Shown here: positions 15,278 to 23,774 of the stretch, one piece after another
Layout: the number at the start of each line of letters is the position of its first letter
Numbering within the stretch: position 1 is the stretch's first letter
Assembly (NCBI RefSeq): GCF_010730195.1
Contig: NZ_AP022613.1
Span: 3,348,001 to 3,412,000, forward strand
Length of the DNA stretch: 64,000 nt
Source: Mycobacterium conspicuum
GTDB lineage: Bacteria > Actinomycetota > Actinomycetes > Mycobacteriales > Mycobacteriaceae
Reading direction: 5' to 3'
Notes under the pieces: generated by a model
Told to the model about the DNA's origin: nothing
Seen by the model: only the letters and a program-made list of their open reading frames with translations
The model's database searches: none
Made by a program: the position numbers and the translations under genes

Positions 15278-16455
15278 CGGCGTCTCCGCGAAGCCGCGAG
15301 GTCCAGCGCCGCCTGGGCCACGTCGCGCGCCGCCTCGGGATGTCCGACCTGCGCGGCGGCCGTCGTCATCGCGGCCAGCCGGTCCGGGTCGTTGAGCAGC
15401 CCGCCGGCCTCGCGGGCCACCAGCCCCGGTGTCAGGTCGGAATCGGCGACGATCATGCCGCCGCCGGCGTTGACCACCGGCAGCGCGTTGAGCCGCTGTT
15501 CGCCGTTGCCGATCGGCAGCGGCACGTAGATGGCCGGCAGACCGACGGCGGACACCTCGGCGACCGTCATCGCGCCGGACCGGCAGATCGCCAGGTCGGC
15601 GGCGGCGTACGCCAGGTCCATCCGGTCCAGGTAGGGCACTGCCACATACGGCGGGTCGCCCGGGTCGGGCGCGCGCAGCTCGAGGGTGTTCTTGGGCCCG
15701 TGCGCGTGCAGCACCGCCACCCCCGCGGCGGCCAGGTCGGCGGCGGCCGCCGAGACGGCGCGGTTCAGCGAGACCGCGCCCTGCGAGCCGCCGAACACCA
15801 GCAGCACCCGGGCGTCCTCGGCGAAGCCGAAGTGCCTGCGCGCCTCGGCGCGCAGCGCGGCGCGGTCGAGCGTTGTGATGGCCGCGCGGACCGGCACCCC
15901 GACCACCTGCGCGCGTCGCAACCCGGAATCCGGGACCGCGGACAGGATTCGGTCCGCGGTGCGCGCGCCGACGCGGTTGGCGATCCCGGCCCGCGCGTTG
16001 GCCTCGTGGATCAGCACCGGGACGCGGCGGCGCATCCGCGCGGCCAGATAGGCCGGCAACGCCACATACCCGCCGAAACCGACGACGACGTCGGCGTCGA
16101 CGGCGTCGAGCACGGCCCGCGCCTCGCGCACGGCGCGCCACACCCGCGGTGGCAGCCGCGCCAAATCACCGTTGGGTTTGCGCGGCAGCGGCACCGGCGT
16201 GATCAGCTCGAGGTGGTAGCCACGCTCGGGTACCAGCCGGGTCTCCAGCCCCCGCGCGGTGCCCAGCGCGGTGATCCGGACCTGCGGGTCCAGGGCGGAC
16301 AGCGCGTCGGCGACGGCCATCGCGGGCTCCACATGCCCGGCGGTCCCCCCGCCGGCCAACACGACCGACAGGGTGGATTTGACCGTTGATGCGGCACCGG
16401 CGGGCGAGGGCATCGCCCCCTGCCCGCCGGCCGGCTGCCTGATCGTGTCGTTCAC
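15274..16455 (-). CDS. murG: Lipid II synthase MurG (GlcNAc transferase)
   Basis: GT28 glycosyltransferase of 393 aa that moves GlcNAc from UDP-GlcNAc to lipid I on the inner face of the membrane, giving lipid II. The first glycine loop is VVLAGGGTAGHVEPAMAVADAL and the second is VFGGSQGAVSLN. The GVPVR segment and the C-terminal donor-site patch CRSGAMTVAEVSAVGLPAIYVPLP are clear. An N-terminal extension of about 30 residues precedes the domain. The GTG start overlaps the ftsW stop by 4 bp. Confidence 0.97.
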   Translation of the reverse strand: MNDTIRQPAGGQGAMPSPAGAASTVKSTLSVVLAGGGTAGHVEPAMAVADALSALDPQVRITALGTARGLETRLVPERGYHLELITPVPLPRKPNGDLARLPPRVWRAVREARAVLDAVDADVVVGFGGYVALPAYLAARMRRRVPVLIHEANARAGIANRVGARTADRILSAVPDSGLRRAQVVGVPVRAAITTLDRAALRAEARRHFGFAEDARVLLVFGGSQGAVSLNRAVSAAAADLAAAGVAVLHAHGPKNTLELRAPDPGDPPYVAVPYLDRMDLAYAAADLAICRSGAMTVAEVSAVGLPAIYVPLPIGNGEQRLNALPVVNAGGGMIVADSDLTPGLVAREAGGLLNDPDRLAAMTTAAAQVGHPEAARDVAQAALDLAASRRRR

Positions 16456-17996
16456 CCGTAACGCTGACCTTCCAATGCGCGAACGCGCCCATTATGACGC
16501 TGGCCGGCGTGGCGCTGACCAGATCCATGATGCCTGCCCGGGCGAGCCCGACGATCGGTCGCTCTCGGTGCCGCCGCACGCTGGGATTTTTCCGGCCGAG
16601 CGGGCTTTTTTCCCGCCGGCGGCTTGGCGGGCTTCGGGCGGGTCTGCTTGCGGTCCCTGAACGCCTCGATCCGAGTCGGCACATACGGCTCGGGCAGCGG
16701 CAGCCGCAGCACCCGGTTCACCTTGTCGTCGCGGCCGGCCCGCAGCGCGGCCACCGCCTCCGGTTCGTGCCGGGCCGCGTTGGCCATGATGCCAATCATG
16801 AAAAGCGTTGTGGCCGTGGATGTTCCGCCGGCAGAAATGAGCGGCAGCTGCAGCCCGGTGACCGGCAGCATGCCGATCACGTAGCCGATGTTGATGAACG
16901 CCTGGCCCAGCACCCAGAACGTCGTGGTGGCGGTCAGCAAGCGCAGAAACGGGTCGGCCGACCGGCGCGCGATGCGCATGCCGGTGTAGGCGAACAGCCC
17001 GAACAGCCCGAGCAGCCCCAGCGCCCCGACCAGGCCGAGCTCCTCGCCGATGATCGCGAAGATGAAGTCGTTGTGGGCGTTGGGCAAGTAGTTCCATTTG
17101 GCGACGCCCTGCCCGAGGCCGTCGCCGAAGATGCCGCCGTGCGCCAGCGCGAACTTGGCCTGTCGCGCCTGGTAGCCGGTGTCCATCGGGTCGTTTTCCG
17201 GGTCCAGCCAGGACCGCACCCGGTCGGAGCGGTAGCCCGCCGACATGGCCAAAATCGCGCCGGCGACGAAGACCGCGGCCAGCGAGCTGACGAACACCCG
17301 CAGCGGCAGCCCGGCGTACCACAGCAGGCCGAGCAGGATGATGCCCAGCGACACCGTCTGGCCGAGGTCGGGCTGGGCCACCACCAGCGCCAGCGCGACG
17401 ACCGCGGCCGGCACCAGGGGAATCAGCATTTCGCGCAGCGAGGCCCGTTCCATCCGGCGCGCGGCCAGCAGGTGCGCGCCCCAGATGGCGAACGCGATCT
17501 TGGCCAGCTCGGACGGCTGCATCGAGAAGCCCGCGACGACGAACCACTTGCGGGAGCCGTTGGCCAGGTTGCCGATCCCGGGAATCAGAACCAGCACCAG
17601 CAAGATGATGGTGATCGCGTAGCTGGTGAACGCCATGCGCCGGATGAACCGCACCGACATCCGCATGGACGCGTAGCAACCGATGAGCCCGATGACGGTC
17701 CACAACACCTGCTTGCCGAAGATCACCCACGCGGATCCGTCGGCGCCGTAGGACCGCACGCCCGACGCCGACAGCACCATGATCAGACCCAGCGTCGTCA
17801 GCAACGCGGCGACCGCGATCAGCAGGTGAAACGACGTCATGGGCCGGCCCAGCCAGGAACCGAACCGGCTGCGCACGCCGACTAGGACGGACGTGGCCCG
17901 TTCCGGGACTTGCTCCGAGTCCTGCTCCGGGGCCCCGCCGGTTTCCTCATCAGGTCCCTTGCCCCGGCGCAGCAGCCGGGTCAGCGCGTTACCCAC
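16452..17996 (-). CDS. ftsW: Divisome peptidoglycan polymerase FtsW
   Basis: SEDS-family polytopic membrane protein of 514 aa, working as septal glycan polymerase with PbpB. About ten transmembrane segments span residues 60-415. The SEDS region around VRSWLDPENDPMDTGYQARQ and the loop GQGVAKWNYLPNAHNDFIFA are conserved, as is QLPLISAGGTS near the end. A ~100-residue basic C-terminal tail (KPAKPPAGKKPARPEK) is a mycobacterial feature that may contact the acidic FtsZ tail. Three bp separate it from murD. Confidence 0.97.
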   Translation of the reverse strand: MGNALTRLLRRGKGPDEETGGAPEQDSEQVPERATSVLVGVRSRFGSWLGRPMTSFHLLIAVAALLTTLGLIMVLSASGVRSYGADGSAWVIFGKQVLWTVIGLIGCYASMRMSVRFIRRMAFTSYAITIILLVLVLIPGIGNLANGSRKWFVVAGFSMQPSELAKIAFAIWGAHLLAARRMERASLREMLIPLVPAAVVALALVVAQPDLGQTVSLGIILLGLLWYAGLPLRVFVSSLAAVFVAGAILAMSAGYRSDRVRSWLDPENDPMDTGYQARQAKFALAHGGIFGDGLGQGVAKWNYLPNAHNDFIFAIIGEELGLVGALGLLGLFGLFAYTGMRIARRSADPFLRLLTATTTFWVLGQAFINIGYVIGMLPVTGLQLPLISAGGTSTATTLFMIGIMANAARHEPEAVAALRAGRDDKVNRVLRLPLPEPYVPTRIEAFRDRKQTRPKPAKPPAGKKPARPEKSQRAAAPRATDRRARPGRHHGSGQRHAGQRHNGRVRALEGQRYG

Positions 17997-17999
17997 CGG

Positions 18000-19481
18000 C
18001 TACCGGATCGCCGCGCGCACGGCGGCCGCGAAGGTGTCGCCCCGGTCGGCATAGCCGCTGAACTGGTCGAACGACGCGCCGGCCGGTGCCAGGAGCACGG
18101 TGTCACCGGGTCGGGCCAGGCCACGGGCCGCGGCCACCACCGCGGCCATCACGCGAGCCCCCAGCGTCCCGTCTTCATCTTTTGTCACATCAACAACAGA
18201 AGTCCCAGAAACATCAGCAGTCTCATGCATCCCTTGCATCCCAACATCCTCGCTTGTCACTACCTGGACGACGGGGACATCGGGCGCGTGTCGCGATAAC
18301 GCCTCGGCAACCTGGGCGCGATCTCGGCCGATGAGCACCGCGCCGACCAGCCGAGAAGCGATGCGCGCGACCTCCGCGTCGACGGAGGCGCCCTTCAGCA
18401 AACCCCCGGCCACCCACACCACCCGCGGATACGCCAGCACCGACGCCTCGGCGGCATGCGGGTTGGTGGCCTTGGAATCGTCGACGTAGGTGATGCCGTC
18501 GGCTTCTTCCGGCCGGGCCACCACCTCGGCGCGGTGCCGGCCCAGCCGGAAACCCGCGATCGCGGCGCCGATCGCGTCCGGGGACGCCCCGACGCTGCGG
18601 GCCAGCGCCGCGGCGGCGAGCGTGTCGAGGACCCCGGACGGGCCCGGCACCGGTATCGACGCGGCGGGCATCAGCACCAGGTCGTCGGCGAAGGCGCGGT
18701 CCACCAGGTGACCGTCCCGCACGCCGAGCTCGCCCGCGCCCGGTTCGCCGAGCCGGAAGCCCACCCGCACTGGCGCCGGCGCGGTGCGCAGTAGCGCGGC
18801 CGCCCTCTCGTCGTCCAGGCCGACGACCGCCACCCGGCCGGTGAGCACCCGGGCTTTGGCCGCGCTGTATTCCTCCATCGACGAATGCCAGTCGAGGTGG
18901 TCTTCGGCGATGTTGAGCACCACGCCGGCCTCGGGCCGCAGCGACGGCGCCCAGTGCAGTTGGAAGCTGGACAGCTCGACGGCCAGCAGGTCGGCGGGCT
19001 GATCCAGCACGTCGAGCACCGGGCTGCCGATGTTGCCGCACAGCAGGCTGCGCAGTCCGGCGGCGGTCAGCATGGCGTGCAGCATCGAGGTCGTCGTCGT
19101 CTTGCCGTTGGTGCCGGTGACCACCAACCAGCGTCGCGGTGGCCCGTAGCGGCCCGCGGCGTCCAGCCGCCAGGCCAGCTCGACGTCGCCCCAGATGGGC
19201 ACGCCGGCCGCCGCGGCCGCGGCCAGCACCGGGGTCGTCGGCTGAAAGCCGGGACTCGTGACGACCAGCGCCCAGTCGGTGATCCACTGCTCGGCGACAC
19301 CCGGATCCACGGTGGCGACACCGTCCTCGGCGTAGGGGCGCAGCATCGCCGGATCGTCGTCGCAGACGGTCGGGGTCGCCCCGAACCGGGTCAGCGCGGC
19401 CAGGATCGCGCGGCCGGTCACCCGGCCTCCGGCGACGAGCACGGGCGCGCCTGCCACCAGCGGGTCGAGCTCGTCAGGCAC
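18000..19481 (-). CDS. murD: UDP-N-acetylmuramoyl-L-alanine-D-glutamate ligase MurD
   Basis: Cytoplasmic Mur ligase of 493 aa adding D-Glu. The P-loop VVTGTNGKTTTTSML, the following NIAEDHLDWHSSMEEY, the site for the carbamylated lysine (FRLGRHRAEVVA, then DDSKATNPHAA) and the C-terminal LLAPAGASFDQFSGYADRGDTF are present. Between about residues 405 and 437 lies a low-GC insert-like stretch (SEDVGMQGMHETADVSGTS) that breaks the pattern of the last domain without damaging known motifs. It overlaps mraY by 8 bp. Confidence 0.96.
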   Translation of the reverse strand: MPDELDPLVAGAPVLVAGGRVTGRAILAALTRFGATPTVCDDDPAMLRPYAEDGVATVDPGVAEQWITDWALVVTSPGFQPTTPVLAAAAAAGVPIWGDVELAWRLDAAGRYGPPRRWLVVTGTNGKTTTTSMLHAMLTAAGLRSLLCGNIGSPVLDVLDQPADLLAVELSSFQLHWAPSLRPEAGVVLNIAEDHLDWHSSMEEYSAAKARVLTGRVAVVGLDDERAAALLRTAPAPVRVGFRLGEPGAGELGVRDGHLVDRAFADDLVLMPAASIPVPGPSGVLDTLAAAALARSVGASPDAIGAAIAGFRLGRHRAEVVARPEEADGITYVDDSKATNPHAAEASVLAYPRVVWVAGGLLKGASVDAEVARIASRLVGAVLIGRDRAQVAEALSRHAPDVPVVQVVTSEDVGMQGMHETADVSGTSVVDVTKDEDGTLGARVMAAVVAAARGLARPGDTVLLAPAGASFDQFSGYADRGDTFAAAVRAAIR

Positions 19482-20553
19482 CGATCGCGCCCAGCCATTC
19501 GCCGTAGAACAGCGCCACGCCCAGGCCGCAGGCGATCGCGGTGAGCAGCCAGAAGCGGATGATCACGGTGGTTTCGGCCCAGCCGCCCAACTCGAAGTGA
19601 TGGTGGAAGGGCGCCATCCGGAACACCCGGCGCCCGGTGGTGCGGAACGCCAGGATCTGCAGCACCACCGACACGATCTCGGCGACGAACAGCGAACCCA
19701 GCACGATCGCGAGGATCTCGGTCCGGCTGGTCACCGACAACCCCGCGATGATGCCGCCCAGCGCCAGCGACCCGGTGTCGCCCATGAAGATCTTGGCCGG
19801 GGCGGCGTTCCACCACAGAAAGCCGATGCACGCGCCCGCGGTCGAGGCGGCGACGAGCGCCAGGTCCAACGGGTCGCGCACGTTGTAGCAGCCCAGGCCC
19901 GGCGTGCTGACGCAGGCCTTTTCGTATTGCCAGAAGGTGATCAGCACGTAGGCGGCGGTCACCATCGCCATGCAGCCGGCGGCCAGCCCGTCCAGGCCGT
20001 CGGTGAAGTTGACCGCGTTGGACCACGCGCTGACGACGACCACGCAGAACAGCACAAACAGCGCGGGCGCCAGCGTGACGGTGGCGATCTCTCGGACGTA
20101 GGACAGGTTCGCGCTGGCCGGGGTCAGGCCCGCGTTGTTGCGGAACTGCAGCACCAACACCCCGAACAGCACGCCGGCGACGATCTGCCCGACGGTCTTG
20201 GCCGTCTTGTTCAGCCCGAGGTTGCGCGACCGGCGGATCTTGATCAGGTCGTCGAGGAAGCCGACCCCGCCCAGCACCGTGGCCAGACCCAGCACCAGCA
20301 GACCCGACGCGGACACCCCTTCGCCGTTGAACGCCAGCCCGGCCAGGTGGGTGCCGAGGTATCCCGTCCAGATGCCGGCCAGGATCGCCACTCCGCCCAT
20401 CGACGGCGTGCCGCGCTTGGTGTGGTGGCTCGGTGGCCCGTCCTCGCGGATCTGATGGCCGAAACCCTGCTTGGTGTACAGCCGAATCAGCGCGGGGGTC
20501 AACAGGATCGACACGGTCACCGCGATCGCGACGGCGATGAGGATCTGTCTCAT
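19474..20553 (-). CDS. mraY: Phospho-MurNAc-pentapeptide transferase MraY (MurX)
   Basis: Polytopic membrane transferase of 359 aa that makes lipid I from the UDP-MurNAc-pentapeptide and decaprenyl phosphate. About ten helices are visible. Family motifs include the substrate loop KRGTPSMGG, the catalytic-site DD pair in GGVGFLDDLIKIRRSRNLGL, the NFTDGLDGLA motif, and the C-terminal APFHHHFELGGWAE histidine loop. It overlaps murF (ATGA) and murD, consistent with a single transcript. Confidence 0.97.
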   Translation of the reverse strand: MRQILIAVAIAVTVSILLTPALIRLYTKQGFGHQIREDGPPSHHTKRGTPSMGGVAILAGIWTGYLGTHLAGLAFNGEGVSASGLLVLGLATVLGGVGFLDDLIKIRRSRNLGLNKTAKTVGQIVAGVLFGVLVLQFRNNAGLTPASANLSYVREIATVTLAPALFVLFCVVVVSAWSNAVNFTDGLDGLAAGCMAMVTAAYVLITFWQYEKACVSTPGLGCYNVRDPLDLALVAASTAGACIGFLWWNAAPAKIFMGDTGSLALGGIIAGLSVTSRTEILAIVLGSLFVAEIVSVVLQILAFRTTGRRVFRMAPFHHHFELGGWAETTVIIRFWLLTAIACGLGVALFYGEWLGAIGA

Positions 20554-22055
20554 GGGAGCTCGCGATCGTCGCGATCGTCACGGGTTAGCGCGTCGGCCAG
20601 CGCACCCAGGCCCGCGGCGTTGGACGCCTTGACCAAAACCACGTCGCCGGGGCGCAGTTCGGCTCGCAGCAATGCCAGGGCGGCGTCGCCGTCGGCGACG
20701 TTCACCGCCTCGGCTCCAAACGAGCCCTCCATGACCGCTGCGTGGTGCATGGCGCTCATCGACCTCCCACTTCCCACGACAACGAGTCGAGAGACATCTA
20801 AGCGCACCGCCAGCCGGCCGATGCGATCATGCTCGGTTATCGCATCCTCGCCGAGCTCGGCCATCTCGCCCAGCACCGCCCAGCTTCGGCGTTTCTCGGT
20901 GGGACTCGCCTGGTTACCGTGGGCGATCCAGGCCAGGGCCTGCAGCCCGGCGCGCATCGAGTCGGGGTTGGCGTTGTAGGCGTCGTCGATCACCGTCACA
21001 CCGTCGGCGCGGGTGGTCACCTGCATCCGGTGCCGCGACACCGGACCCGCCGCGGCCAGCGCCGCGGCCACCTGCTCGATGCCGGCGCCGCATTCCAGCG
21101 CGACGGCCGCCGCGCACAGGGCGTTGCTCACCTGGTGGTCGCCGTAGACGCCGAGGGTGACCTCCGCGCTCGTCGCTCGCGCGTGCAGCGTGAACCGGGG
21201 CCGGGCCAGTTCGTCCAGCGTCACCGGGCCCGCCCAGACGTCTCCCGCGCTGCGGCTGACCCGGACCACCCGCGCCTGCGTCACCTCGGCCATCGCCGCC
21301 ACCGCCGGGTCGTCGGCGTTGAGCACCACCACCCCCGATGGTGGAACCGCTTGCGGCAGTTCGGCTTTGGTGCGCGCGATGGCCTCGCGGGAGCCGAATT
21401 CGCCCAGGTGCGCGGTGCCGACGTTGAGGACCACCCCGATCGCGGGCGGCGCGATGGCCGCCAGCTCGGCGATGTTGCCGGGATGGCGCGCCGACATCTC
21501 CAGCACCAGGAAGTCGGTGCCGCGGGTGGCCCGCAGCACCGTCCAGGGATGGCCCAGCTCGTTGTTGAACGACCCGGGCGGGGCGACCACCTCGCCCAGA
21601 GGCTCGAGCACGGCTTTCACCAGGTCCTTGGTGGAGGTCTTGCCCGACGAGCCGGTGATCCCGATGATCCGCAGGCCGCCGGCGACCAGCTCGGCGGCCA
21701 CCGCCGCGGCCAGCTTGGCCAGCGCGGCCAGCACCGCCGCGCCCGACCCGTCGGGGTCATGCTCGAGCACGCTGGCGCGGCTCTCGCCCGGTTCCGGCTT
21801 GACGACGATCGCGGGCACCCCGACCGGCCGGGCGGCCAGTACCGCGGCAGCACCGGCGGCGACCGCCGACGCCGCGTGGTCATGCCCGTCGGAGCGTGCC
21901 CCGGGCAGCGCCAGGAACAGCCCGCCCAAACCGATGGCCCGCGAGTCGAATTCGACGGTCCCGGTGACGCGGCGCTGCGCGGCGTCCTCCGGCGAGATGT
22001 CGGCCAGCGTGCCGCCGACGATCTCGGCGATCCTTGCGACGGTCAGGTCGATCAT
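20550..22055 (-). CDS. murF: UDP-MurNAc-tripeptide-D-Ala-D-Ala ligase MurF
   Basis: Mur ligase of 501 aa adding D-Ala-D-Ala to the tripeptide precursor. The P-loop GITGSSGKTSTKDLV, the EMSARHPGNIAEL segment, NVGTAHLGEFGS, VIDDAYNANPDSMRAGL (C-terminal substrate loop) and the late VLVKASNAAGLGAL are intact. The N-terminal UDP-binding domain (about 1-100) has the family GLGGLFLALPGARSDGHD segment. It overlaps murE by 4 bp. Confidence 0.97.
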   Translation of the reverse strand: MIDLTVARIAEIVGGTLADISPEDAAQRRVTGTVEFDSRAIGLGGLFLALPGARSDGHDHAASAVAAGAAAVLAARPVGVPAIVVKPEPGESRASVLEHDPDGSGAAVLAALAKLAAAVAAELVAGGLRIIGITGSSGKTSTKDLVKAVLEPLGEVVAPPGSFNNELGHPWTVLRATRGTDFLVLEMSARHPGNIAELAAIAPPAIGVVLNVGTAHLGEFGSREAIARTKAELPQAVPPSGVVVLNADDPAVAAMAEVTQARVVRVSRSAGDVWAGPVTLDELARPRFTLHARATSAEVTLGVYGDHQVSNALCAAAVALECGAGIEQVAAALAAAGPVSRHRMQVTTRADGVTVIDDAYNANPDSMRAGLQALAWIAHGNQASPTEKRRSWAVLGEMAELGEDAITEHDRIGRLAVRLDVSRLVVVGSGRSMSAMHHAAVMEGSFGAEAVNVADGDAALALLRAELRPGDVVLVKASNAAGLGALADALTRDDRDDRELP

Positions 22056-23593
22056 CGGCGCGCCCGCAGGTCTTCCAGCGCCGCGGCGAGCTCGACCCGG
22101 TCGTCGAACGGGCGGACCTCGGTGCCGCTGCGCTGCCCCGTTTCGTGGCCCTTGCCGGCGATCACCACCACGTCACCGGCCCGCGCCCAGGCGACCGCGT
22201 GCCGGATCGCCTCGCGCCGATCGCCGATCTCGACCACCTCGGTCGAAGAGCCGGATCCGCTTGTCCCAGTGAGGATCTCGCGGCGGATCGCCGCCGGGTC
22301 CTCGCTGCGCGGGTTGTCGTCGGTGACGACGACGAGGTCGGCGAGTTCGGCGGCGACCTCGCCCATCTCCGCGCGCTTGCCCGGGTCGCGATCCCCCCCG
22401 GCGCCGAACACCACCGCCAGCCGACGGCCCGGCGCCCGCAGGGTGGTCAGCACCGCCCGCAGCGCGCCGGGCTTATGGGCGTAGTCGACCAGCGCAAGAA
22501 AGTCCTGGCCGGCATCGATGTGTTCCAGCCGGCCGGGCACGCTCGCTTCGGCCAGCCCCGGTGCCGCCTGTTCCGGGGAGACTCCGCACGCGTCCAGAAT
22601 CGCCAGCGCGAGAAGGCAATTCGCGACGTTGTAGTTCCCCGGCAGCCGGATGCCGACGCGGTGCTGCGCGCCGGCCGGGTCGACGGAGGTGAACTCCTGT
22701 CCCCCGGCGCCGATCGTCGTCACGTCCAGGGCGCGCCAGTGCGCGGGTTGCCCGGTGGCGCTGACGGTGATCGTGGCCCCACCCTGCTTGGCCCGCACGG
22801 CCATCGCGCGCCCAGGGTCGTCGTCGATGCACACCACGGCGGTGGCCGCGCGCAGCGGCGAGCGAGGATCGAAAAGCAAGGCCTTGGCCTCGAAGTAGTC
22901 CGCCATGGTGGGGTGAAAGTCGAGGTGGTCACGCGACAGGTTGGTGAAGCCGCCCACGGCGAAATGGGTGCCGTCCACGCGGCCCAGCGTCAGGGCGTGA
23001 CTGGACACCTCCATCACGGCGGTGTCCACCCCGCGCTCGGCCATGGCGGCGAACATCGCCTGCAGCGCCGGGGCCTCCGGGGTGGTCAGCGTGCCCGGGA
23101 TGTCCGCGCCGTCGATGCGGATTCCGATGGTGCCGATCAGTCCGGCGGTTCGCCCGGCGGCACGCAGACCGGCCTCGACCAGGTAGGTGGTGGTGGTCTT
23201 GCCCGACGTTCCGGTGATCCCGACGACCGTCAGCCGGTCCGACGGGTCCCCGTACACGGTGGCGGCCAGGCCACCGAGGACGCTGCGCGGTTCGGGGTGC
23301 AGCAGGACCGGCACCGAAGCGGCTATCTCCGCGGCGCCGGCGGCGTCGGTGAGCACCGCGACCGCGCCGCGTTCGATCGCCTCGCCGGCGTAGCGCGCGC
23401 CGTGCGTGGTCGCGCCGGGCAGGGCCGCAAACAGGTCACCGGGGCGCACGTCCTGACCGCGCAGCGTCACGCCGGTGATGGCGAGGTCCGGGACATTCGT
23501 GCCGTCGGCCGCCACCGCGCCGACCTGTGCCGCCAGCGCCGGCAACCGCACACGGGCGACGGCGCGAGGCCGCAGCTCAGTGGGCACCGACAC
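22052..23593 (-). CDS. murE: UDP-MurNAc-dipeptide meso-diaminopimelate ligase MurE
   Basis: Mur ligase of ~513 aa adding meso-DAP at position 3. The DAP-selecting motif DDNPR is present (VVVTDDNPRSEDP), with the P-loop GITGTSGKTTTTYLVE, FTNLSRDHLDFH, VDYAHKPGALR and the final GKGHETGQ. The frame is open back to 23734, but GGAGG lies 8 nt before the GTG at 23593, and sequence before it is not like MurE. A 180-bp gap with a hairpin repeat separates it from pbpB; in M. tuberculosis several extra genes lie here. Confidence 0.95.
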   Translation of the reverse strand: MSVPTELRPRAVARVRLPALAAQVGAVAADGTNVPDLAITGVTLRGQDVRPGDLFAALPGATTHGARYAGEAIERGAVAVLTDAAGAAEIAASVPVLLHPEPRSVLGGLAATVYGDPSDRLTVVGITGTSGKTTTTYLVEAGLRAAGRTAGLIGTIGIRIDGADIPGTLTTPEAPALQAMFAAMAERGVDTAVMEVSSHALTLGRVDGTHFAVGGFTNLSRDHLDFHPTMADYFEAKALLFDPRSPLRAATAVVCIDDDPGRAMAVRAKQGGATITVSATGQPAHWRALDVTTIGAGGQEFTSVDPAGAQHRVGIRLPGNYNVANCLLALAILDACGVSPEQAAPGLAEASVPGRLEHIDAGQDFLALVDYAHKPGALRAVLTTLRAPGRRLAVVFGAGGDRDPGKRAEMGEVAAELADLVVVTDDNPRSEDPAAIRREILTGTSGSGSSTEVVEIGDRREAIRHAVAWARAGDVVVIAGKGHETGQRSGTEVRPFDDRVELAAALEDLRARR

Positions 23594-23660
23594 TCCTACC
23601 ACCTCCGTCAGCCATGATCGGCCATGCCACCCTACCCAGGAGCAGCGCCCCAACCGGGTC

Positions 23661-23741
23661 ATCGAGTGTGCGCTGACGGATTCGAGTGTGAACTCATGGC
23701 GGCGCGCATCGGCGTGTCGCCGCCGTAGATTCACACTCGAT
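23661..23741. repeat. Inverted-repeat element between pbpB and murE
   Basis: TCGAGTGTGAA (23682-23692) pairs with TTCACACTCGA (23730-23740), and inside them GGCGGCG/CGCCGCC arms extend the hairpin. A lone half-copy ATCGAGTGTG sits at 23661. Similar TCGAGTGTGA hairpins are, to my memory, scattered between genes in mycobacteria, so this is probably a small interspersed repeat rather than a terminator. Confidence 0.6.
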
Positions 23742-23774
23742 ATCCGCGGTGCCCCGCGGCCCTACCGGGAGAAC

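Noticed and set aside
13973..15529. Long plus-strand open frame (518 codons) opposite murC/murG
   Set aside because: It is the complement of conserved mur genes; the high GC content removes stops. The product is His/Arg/Gly-rich low-complexity with no motif or ribosome site.
22034..23617. Long plus-strand open frame opposite murE
   Set aside because: Same cause: antisense of a strongly conserved ligase with no recognisable domain.
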